10,664 nucleotides of DNA from Acidimicrobiaceae bacterium (GTDB lineage: Bacteria; Actinomycetota; Acidimicrobiia; Acidimicrobiales; Aldehydirespiratoraceae): assembly GCA_009840695.1 (NCBI GenBank), contig VXNG01000076.1, forward strand, positions 1 to 10,664, read 5' to 3'. Below the pieces are notes generated by a model, which was not told where the DNA came from, searched no databases, and worked only from the letters and a program-made list of their open reading frames with translations. A program made the position numbers and the translations under genes. This document shows, piece after piece, positions 6,215 to 10,664 of this stretch (position 1 is the first letter of the stretch; each line of letters opens with the position of its first letter).

Positions 6215-8764
6215 CTAGCGGGATCCGCGGGCACCGCGGCGTCCTCCGCGCCGGACCCGCGGATCCGGGCCCAGTTCACCGAACTCGCGCTCCAGCTCCA
6301 GGTCGAAGGAATCCTCGAATGAGACGGCCCTGGCGCTGGACACCGGCGCCGAGTGTCTCGTCCGGGAACCGCCGCGGTCGTCGCGACGCGGTTCGCCGGC
6401 GACACGGCCTGCGTCTGATCGCCTCGGCTCGGCCCGGCTGCGATCCCTATCGCGGCCGAAGGAGTCATCGCGGCCAGCCCGTCCTGACTCACGGTCCCGG
6501 CCGCCGCCGGCCGAGTCGCGGCCCTGGGCCTGACCATCGGTGCCGGCGGGAGCCATCTCCCTGCGCCGGGACTGAGAGGGTCCGTCACCGTCAGCGTCCT
6601 CCGGCTTGGGAATGAGCGAGATCTTCCCGTTGGGGTCGACGTCCTCGACAACAACCTCTATCTCCTCTCCGAGCTCGAGCACGTCCTCGACCTTGTCGAT
6701 GCGCCTGCCGCCACCCAGCTTGGAGATGTGCACCAGACCGTCACGCCCGGGGAGGATGTTCACGAACGCCCCGAACTTGGTGATGTTCACAACCCGTCCC
6801 CGGTACGTGGCTCCCACGTCGGCTGTGGGGGGATCCAGGATGAGCTTGATCTGCCGCTCGGCCTCCTTCACCGCGCCCCCGTCGGTGGAGGCGATGGCCA
6901 CGATGCCGACCGATCCGTCGTCGTCCACGCTGATGTCGGCTCCGGTCTCGGACTGGATGGCGTTGATCACCTTGCCCTTGGGTCCGATCACCTCGCCGAT
7001 CTTCTCCACCGGGATCTCGAAGGTCGTCACCTTCGGGGCGGTGTCGCGAACCTCAGGCCTGGGCTCGATGATGGTCTCGGCCATCACGTCGAGGATGTCG
7101 AGGCGGGCGGAGCGCGCTTGCCGCAGAGCATCGGCCAGCACCGAGGCGGGGATCCCCGCGATCTTGGTGTCGAGTTGGAGCGCGGTGATGAAGTCGGTGG
7201 TCCCGGCCACCTTGAAGTCCATGTCCCCGAAGGCGTCCTCGGCGCCCAGGATGTCGGTCAGGGTCACCCAAGTGCCATCCGCGTGGACCAGGCCCATGGC
7301 CACTCCCGCCACGGGCGCCTTGATCGGAACCCCGGCGTCCATCAGCGACAGCGTGGATCCGCAGACCGACGCCATCGAACTCGATCCGTTGGACGCCATG
7401 ACCTCCGAGACGGTGCGCACCGTATAGGGCCACTCGTCGAATCCGGGGACCACCGGGAACACGGCCCGCTCAGCGAGCGCCCCGTGGCCGATCTCGCGCC
7501 GATTGGGTCCCCGCATGAAGCCGGTCTCGCCAGTGCAGAACGGCGGGAAGTTGTAGTGGTGGAAGTAGCGCTTCTTCTCGGTAGGCGACAGGTCGTCGAT
7601 CAGCATGTCGCTGCGCCCGATCCCGAGCGTGGTGAAGTTGAGCACCTGCGTGTCGCCGCGCTGGAAGAGCCCGGAACCGTGGGCCGTGGGGATGACCCCG
7701 ACCCGGCTCATGAGCGGGCGCAACTGGTCGGTGGCCCGGCCGTCGATGCGGATGCCCTCGGAGACGATGCGCTTGCGCACCACTTCCTTGGTGATGGAGC
7801 GCATCGCGCTCTTAACCTGCTTCGCTACCGCAGCATCGTCGCCGAAGCGGGCCTCCATCTCGGCCGCGATCTCCGCTGCCAGCGTGGACTCGGCCTCCTG
7901 ACGCTCGGTCTTGTCGGCGATCGTCTGCACGGCCGCGATGCGGTCGAGCGCCCCGTCGCGTACCGCGTCGAGGATCTCGTCGCTGTGGTCGACCGCCAGC
8001 GGCACGTCCATCTTGGTCACCGGGCCCACCGCGTCGATCATCTGCTGCTGGAGATCGATCATCTCCCGTATCGAGGTCTTGGCCGCTTCCAGGCCTCCGG
8101 CGAGCACGTCCTCATCGACCCTGGGCGTACCGTCCTGGTACAGCTCCCAAGTGGCGGAGGTGCCGCCAGCCTCAACCATCATCACGGCCACGTCGTCGCC
8201 GGCAAGCCGTCCGGCCACCACCATCTCGAAGGCCGAGCCTTCGCCCTCCTCGTAGGTGGGGAACGGGATCCACTCTCCCTGCGGCGACCAAGCCAAACGC
8301 ACTGCGCCGATCGGTCCGTCGAAGGGGACCGGAGAGATGCTCAGCGCCAGGGAGGCCGCGTTGAGCGCAGCAATATCGTACGGATGGGACTGGTCGGCGC
8401 CGAGCACGGTGGCAACAACGTGAACCTCGTTTCGGAACCCGTCTGGGAAGCTGGGCCTCAGGGGCCGGTCGATGAGCCGGCAGGTCAGGATGGCCTGCTC
8501 GCCGGCGCGGGCCTCGCGCCGGAAGAACGAGCCGGGGATGCGGCCCGCCGCGTACATCCGCTCCTCGACATCGACGGTGAGGGGGAAGAAGTCGGCACCC
8601 TCCCGGGGCGACTTGGCGCAGGTTGCGGTGACGAGCACCACAGTGTCGCCCATGCGGGCGGTGACGGCGCCACCCGCGAGCGGGGCCAGCAGGCCCGTCT
8701 CGAAGGTGGCGTCCTTGCCTTCGGCGCGCGTGAACGCACCAGTGACAGATATGGCGTCGGCCAT
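6215..8764 (-). CDS. pnp: Polynucleotide phosphorylase with long Arg-rich tail
   Basis: Phosphorolytic 3'-5' exoribonuclease that can also add 3' tails; acts as a trimer in RNA decay. 849 residues from the ATG at 8764, chosen because AAGGAG stands 7 bases upstream and the protein then starts like other PNPases. First RNase PH domain about 12-145, with VDVEERMYAAGRIPGSFFRRE (65-85) and LIDRPLRPSFPDGF (97-110); helical linker about 240-330; second RNase PH domain about 335-560, with ASNGSSSMASVCG (457-469) and DILGAEDAFGDMDFKVAG (504-521), where Asp510 and Asp516 match the catalytic pair of E. coli (486/492). KH domain about 580-645 with GEVIGPKGKVI (590-600); S1 domain about 651-719. Then comes a 129-residue tail with about 29 arginines, rich in RD, RG and Ser, making the protein longer than the usual 700-770. 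Expression is probably regulated through leader hairpins between rpsO and pnp. Confidence 0.97.
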   Translation of the reverse strand: MADAISVTGAFTRAEGKDATFETGLLAPLAGGAVTARMGDTVVLVTATCAKSPREGADFFPLTVDVEERMYAAGRIPGSFFRREARAGEQAILTCRLIDRPLRPSFPDGFRNEVHVVATVLGADQSHPYDIAALNAASLALSISPVPFDGPIGAVRLAWSPQGEWIPFPTYEEGEGSAFEMVVAGRLAGDDVAVMMVEAGGTSATWELYQDGTPRVDEDVLAGGLEAAKTSIREMIDLQQQMIDAVGPVTKMDVPLAVDHSDEILDAVRDGALDRIAAVQTIADKTERQEAESTLAAEIAAEMEARFGDDAAVAKQVKSAMRSITKEVVRKRIVSEGIRIDGRATDQLRPLMSRVGVIPTAHGSGLFQRGDTQVLNFTTLGIGRSDMLIDDLSPTEKKRYFHHYNFPPFCTGETGFMRGPNRREIGHGALAERAVFPVVPGFDEWPYTVRTVSEVMASNGSSSMASVCGSTLSLMDAGVPIKAPVAGVAMGLVHADGTWVTLTDILGAEDAFGDMDFKVAGTTDFITALQLDTKIAGIPASVLADALRQARSARLDILDVMAETIIEPRPEVRDTAPKVTTFEIPVEKIGEVIGPKGKVINAIQSETGADISVDDDGSVGIVAIASTDGGAVKEAERQIKLILDPPTADVGATYRGRVVNITKFGAFVNILPGRDGLVHISKLGGGRRIDKVEDVLELGEEIEVVVEDVDPNGKISLIPKPEDADGDGPSQSRRREMAPAGTDGQAQGRDSAGGGRDRESGRAGRDDSFGRDRDRSRAEPRRSDAGRVAGEPRRDDRGGSRTRHSAPVSSARAVSFEDSFDLELEREFGELGPDPRVRRGGRRGARGSR
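6221..6266 (-). other. Compound hairpin at the pnp-dapB junction
   Basis: Arms at 6221-6231 and 6256-6266 are exact 11-bp inverse complements (GGATCCGCGGG with CCCGCGGATCC). Inside them a second stem pairs 6235-6239 with 6246-6250 (5 bp, 6-base loop). The structure encodes the last PNPase residues and ends 3 bases before the stop codon, about 15 bases upstream of the dapB start. No U-tract follows, so it is not a canonical terminator. Possible roles are mRNA stability or control of dapB translation; coding constraint from the GRRGARGSR end could also create it. Confidence 0.4.
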
Positions 8765-8771
8765 GGGATAA

Positions 8772-8777
8772 CTCCTT
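8772..8777 (-). promoter_or_regulatory. Shine-Dalgarno of pnp
   Basis: AAGGAG on the minus strand, 7 bases before the ATG at 8764. This is the strongest ribosome binding site in the window. It decides the pnp start against an in-frame ATG at 8905, which would add 47 residues and run through the leader hairpin. Confidence 0.85.
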
Positions 8778-8824
8778 GAGGACCCCGTCAGGGGCCCGAT
8801 CTGGGCACGACCCCGCCAGTTCCC

Positions 8825-8869
8825 AGTCGTATCGGTCCCGCCCGGCGAGGGGGCGGGGCCGATACGACT
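8825..8869 (-). promoter_or_regulatory. Long leader hairpin upstream of pnp
   Basis: Two 19-base arms (8825-8843 and 8851-8869) pair across a 7-base loop. The only defect in the transcribed strand is one A-C mismatch (8836 opposite 8858). The stem ends 60 bases before the pnp start. In E. coli, RNase III cleaves a long stem in the pnp leader and PNPase then represses its own synthesis; in Streptomyces the rpsO-pnp spacer is also processed by RNase III. Position and length suggest the same role here, which is inference. No U-tract follows the stem, so simple intrinsic termination is less likely. Confidence 0.65.
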
Positions 8870-8926
8870 AGCACCGGAGCGGTCGCGCCTGATGTCGGTT
8901 GTCACTGGGATCGTCGCTGGCCCGTC

Positions 8927-8944
8927 GGCGCCGACCTCGGCGCC
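8927..8944 (-). other. Short GC hairpin in rpsO-pnp spacer
   Basis: GGCGCCGA and TCGGCGCC (8927-8934 and 8937-8944) are perfect inverse complements with only two bases between them, so about 7 bp with a 4-base loop can form. Its left arm lies in a 12-base perfect palindrome, GTCGGCGCCGAC (8924-8935). It stands between the post-rpsO hairpin and the long pnp leader hairpin. Function unknown. Confidence 0.4.
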
Positions 8945-8954
8945 TACAGCCAGA

Positions 8955-8976
8955 GGGGCGGCCCTGGAGCCGCCCC
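8955..8976 (-). terminator. Hairpin just after rpsO (terminator or 3'-end barrier)
   Basis: Perfect 8-bp stem GGGGCGGC/GCCGCCCC with a 6-base loop, starting 7 bases after the rpsO stop codon. The following bases are not U-rich, so as an intrinsic terminator it would be weak. It may give partial termination or protect the rpsO mRNA 3' end, as the rpsO terminator between rpsO and pnp does in E. coli. In high-GC actinobacteria terminators without a U-tract are often predicted. Confidence 0.5.
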
Positions 8977-8983
8977 GTCGTGC

Positions 8984-9265
8984 TCAGCGTCGCAGACCGA
9001 GATGGGCGATCAACGCCCGGTACCGCTCGACGTCGTTCTCCTTCACGTAGTCGAGCAGCCTCCTACGCCGACCCACCAGCATCAGCAGGCCCCGCCGGCT
9101 GTGGTGATCCTTCTTGTGGACCCTCAGATGCTCGGTGAGGTGGTTGATGCGATCGGACAGCAGAGCGACTTGGACCTCAGGAGAACCGGTGTCGGTCCCG
9201 GAGAGTCCGAAGGTCTCCACCATCGAGGCGATGGTCTCGGCCTTGGGAGGGAGGCTGGTTGGCAT
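8984..9265 (-). CDS. rpsO: 30S ribosomal protein S15
   Basis: Primary binding protein of the 16S rRNA central domain, also forming an intersubunit bridge. The 93-residue product has the near-universal S15 blocks: [57 protein letters not shown] and the closing [12 protein letters not shown]. The family is normally 88-90 residues. The ATG at 9265 is supported by GGAG five bases upstream and by the expected N-terminal length; an in-frame ATG at 9337 would add 24 residues with no family support. It is followed by hairpins and then pnp, the pairing conserved in many bacteria. S15 represses its own mRNA in several phyla; the short leader upstream may hold such a site, but I cannot show it. Confidence 0.97.
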   Translation of the reverse strand: MPTSLPPKAETIASMVETFGLSGTDTGSPEVQVALLSDRINHLTEHLRVHKKDHHSRRGLLMLVGRRRRLLDYVKENDVERYRALIAHLGLRR

Positions 9266-9270
9266 GGAAT

Positions 9271-9274
9271 CTCC
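9271..9274 (-). promoter_or_regulatory. Shine-Dalgarno of rpsO
   Basis: GGAG (within ACGGAG) on the minus strand, 5 bases before the ATG at 9265. It supports the 93-residue S15 start over the upstream in-frame ATG at 9337. Confidence 0.75.
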
Positions 9275-9342
9275 GTTGGGTATCGGACCCTGCTGCATGA
9301 CCCGCAGTGCGAGGCCGGCAGCCTGCGTGCTGCACACGACAT

Positions 9343-9361
9343 GTCCCGCCGTCGGCGGGAC
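9343..9361 (-). terminator. Hairpin between ferredoxin reductase gene and rpsO
   Basis: Perfect 8-bp stem GTCCCGCC/GGCGGGAC closing a 3-base loop, 29 bases after the reductase stop and 77 bases before the rpsO start. No U-tract follows. It may end the ferredoxin/reductase transcript, or, if rpsO has a promoter further upstream, form part of an rpsO leader that S15 could bind. The sequence does not separate these options. Confidence 0.45.
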
Positions 9362-9390
9362 GGGGTCAGGCTACCGCCGGGCCGGAGGAT

Positions 9391-10593
9391 TCAGAACTCA
9401 GCGGCGAGGGCCTCGTCGAAGCTGGCCCGCTGCTCGATCAGGGCCCGGTAGCGCATCACATGACGGGGCCGGTTGAACCCGAGCACGCCGGTGATGCGTC
9501 CGGCTCGACCATAGATGGCCGCGAAGCGCCGCTCTTCGACCGATCCCGTCACCACCCTTACCTCGTCGTCGCCGCGGACGCGGCCGGCCAGCTGGATCTT
9601 GCGGTCGTACTGGTCGCTCCAGAACCACGGCACCGGCGTGAAGGGTCCCAACGCCTCATTGAGCAGGCGCCGGGCCGCGTGGGATCCCTGCTGGGCGGCG
9701 TTGTCCCAATGCTCCACCCGCATCGTCTCGCCGAAGAGTTCGTTGGGCCAACGAGCGACGTCGCCCGCCGCGGCCACACCATCGGCGGCCAGGCAGGAGG
9801 CGTCGCAGAGCACACCGTCGTCCAGCTCGAGCCCGGAACCTTCCAGCCATTCGGTGTTGGGAATCACCCCGATGCCGACCACCACCACGTCGGCGTCGAC
9901 CGTCGAGCCGTCCGACAGAGTCACTCGCTCCACCCGGCCGTCGCCGGAGATCCGCTCCACGCCGACACCGGTGCGCAGGTCGACGCCATGGTCGCGGTGG
10001 ACTTCGGCGCACACCTCGCCCATCTCGTCGCCGAGCACCCGGCTCAGGGGCGTGGGCAGCGCCTCCACCAACGTCACGTCCAGACCGCGCCCTCTGGCGG
10101 TCGCAGCCACCTCCGCCCCGATGAATCCTGCTCCCACCACCACCACCCGCTGCGGCATCGCCTCGAAGTCGGCTCGCAGCGCCAGGCAGTCGTCCAGCGA
10201 GCGCAGGACGTGCACCCCGTCGAGGCCCTCGGTGCCCGCCATCGTGCGGCAACGAGCTCCAGTGGCGATAACGAGCCCGTCGAATGCAACGGTCTCACCG
10301 GTGTGAAGGGTCAGCTCGCGGGCGGCCAGGTCCAGGGCGGTGGCCCGCACGCTGAGACGCGCCTCGATGCCGTCCGACTCCAACTCCTCGGAGTCGGTCA
10401 GCGCGGCTCGCTCGGGCTCCCAGTCGCCCGCGAGAACCTGCTTGGACAGGGGAGGCCGGTCATAGGGGAGGTGACTCTCGGCGCCGAGCAGCGTGACCGG
10501 ACCGTCGAACCCCTCGCGACGTAGAGCCTCGGCCGCGTTCAAGCCCGCCAGCGAGGCCCCGACGATGGTGATGGCGCGCGGGGCTTGGGTCAT
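9391..10593 (-). CDS. NADH:ferredoxin reductase, putidaredoxin-reductase type (FAD)
   Basis: Cytoplasmic flavoprotein of 400 residues predicted to pass electrons from NADH to a small ferredoxin, as in cytochrome P450 and dioxygenase chains. FAD-binding motif VGASLAGLNAAEALR (11-25), then PYDRPPLSK (43-51), typical of putidaredoxin/rhodocoxin reductases, and ATGA (110-113). The NAD-binding motif is VGAGFIGAEVAATARGRG (153-170). Glu177 at the end of the next strand (VTLVE) points to NADH rather than NADPH. The second FAD contact AAAGDVAR is at 274-281, followed by EHWDNAAQQG (294-303) and WFWSDQYD (323-330), both family hallmarks. There is no redox-active CxxxxC, so it is not a disulfide reductase. 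It starts 24 bases after a ferredoxin gene, with GGGAG about 12 bases before the ATG. The oxygenase served by this pair is not in the window. Confidence 0.9.
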   Translation of the reverse strand: MTQAPRAITIVGASLAGLNAAEALRREGFDGPVTLLGAESHLPYDRPPLSKQVLAGDWEPERAALTDSEELESDGIEARLSVRATALDLAARELTLHTGETVAFDGLVIATGARCRTMAGTEGLDGVHVLRSLDDCLALRADFEAMPQRVVVVGAGFIGAEVAATARGRGLDVTLVEALPTPLSRVLGDEMGEVCAEVHRDHGVDLRTGVGVERISGDGRVERVTLSDGSTVDADVVVVGIGVIPNTEWLEGSGLELDDGVLCDASCLAADGVAAAGDVARWPNELFGETMRVEHWDNAAQQGSHAARRLLNEALGPFTPVPWFWSDQYDRKIQLAGRVRGDDEVRVVTGSVEERRFAAIYGRAGRITGVLGFNRPRHVMRYRALIEQRASFDEALAAEF

Positions 10594-10597
10594 GTGC

Positions 10598-10619
10598 AGT
10601 CGGCTCCCGGAGTCGGCTC
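10598..10619. repeat. 9-bp direct repeat in the ferredoxin-reductase gap
   Basis: AGTCGGCTC occurs at 10598-10606 and again at 10611-10619, separated by CCGG. The repeats flank the GGGAG that is the only candidate ribosome binding site for the reductase gene, and the GGGAG itself sits in CTCCGGGAG, able to form a tiny stem. Too short to call an operator. Confidence 0.4.
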
Positions 10620-10664
10620 AGTCTTCGGCAATCGAGATGGCCTGCTTGGGGCAGCGCTGCACGC
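10618..10664 (-). CDS. Ferredoxin, C-terminal end only
   Basis: Only the last 14 codons and the stop are present: VQRCPKQAISIAED. A final Cys-Pro followed by an Ala-Ile-Ser-Ile strand and acidic end is the usual C-terminus of small 3Fe-4S or 4Fe-4S ferredoxins, where that cysteine binds the cluster. The gene is followed after 24 bases by a ferredoxin reductase gene, which makes it the likely electron acceptor. The cluster type and full length cannot be judged because the rest lies beyond the right edge. Confidence 0.75.
   Translation of the reverse strand, partial: VQRCPKQAISIAED

Noticed and set aside
6728..8779. A 683-codon open frame on the plus strand opposite pnp
   Set aside because: The product is low-complexity and His/Gly/Arg/Asp-rich, with no recognisable domain. 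It mirrors the strongly conserved pnp frame and has no clear ribosome binding site.
8765..8905. Longer pnp reading frame starting at the ATG at 8905
   Set aside because: It would add 47 residues unlike any PNPase N-terminus, run through the 19-bp hairpin and ignore the AAGGAG placed 7 bases before 8764.
8870..8910. GTGACA on the minus strand near 8905 as a -35 box for a pnp promoter
   Set aside because: No acceptable -10 element at 16-18 bases follows; the region is GC-rich there.
9266..9337. Longer rpsO reading frame starting at the ATG at 9337
   Set aside because: The extra 24 residues do not resemble S15, and GGAG is well placed for the start at 9265.
9370..9395. TAGCCT on the minus strand near 9374 as a -10 box for rpsO, with TTCTGA as -35
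   Set aside because: The -35 match is poor (about 3 of 6) and such hexamers arise often by chance; not enough to call a promoter.
1..10664. CRISPR array, insertion sequence, tRNA or defence genes
   Set aside because: No spaced repeat series, transposase motif, terminal inverted repeats, tRNA cloverleaf or defence-like protein was seen; the window is nearly filled by recognised housekeeping genes.

Overview
All genes lie on the minus strand, so transcription runs from the right edge to the left edge. The DNA is GC-rich. The gene content and order (rpsO, pnp, dapB, dapA, rnj, ftsK) is the housekeeping neighbourhood known from Actinomycetota. I infer an actinobacterium; a deep-branching class such as Acidimicrobiia is plausible but cannot be proved from this window. 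No mobile element, CRISPR array, tRNA or rRNA was seen.

In transcription order the layout is: the last 14 codons of a ferredoxin (10664-10618); a complete putidaredoxin-reductase-like NADH:ferredoxin reductase (10593-9391); a 125-base gap with one strong hairpin; rpsO for ribosomal protein S15 (9265-8984); a 219-base gap with three hairpins, one of them a 19-bp stem in the pnp leader; pnp for polynucleotide phosphorylase with an unusual arginine-rich tail (8764-6215); dapB (6205-5474); a SURF1-family gene (5453-4701); dapA (4697-3741); rnj for ribonuclease J (3731-2073); and ftsK, running off the left edge (2020-1).

From pnp to ftsK the gaps are 3 to 52 bases, so this is probably one operon or a set of coupled units. 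It joins RNA decay (PNPase 3' exonuclease/polymerase, RNase J endo/5' exonuclease), the lysine/diaminopimelate pathway for cell wall (DapA makes the product that DapB reduces), chromosome segregation (FtsK), and cytochrome oxidase assembly (SURF1). SURF1 is the odd member. The ferredoxin/reductase pair upstream looks like a separate redox unit.

I did not find a new multi-gene system. The best leads are at RNA level: the pnp leader hairpin, which sits where RNase III/PNPase autoregulation acts in other bacteria, a compound hairpin at the pnp-dapB junction, and the disordered RD/RG-rich tail of PNPase with a conserved-looking acidic terminal motif.
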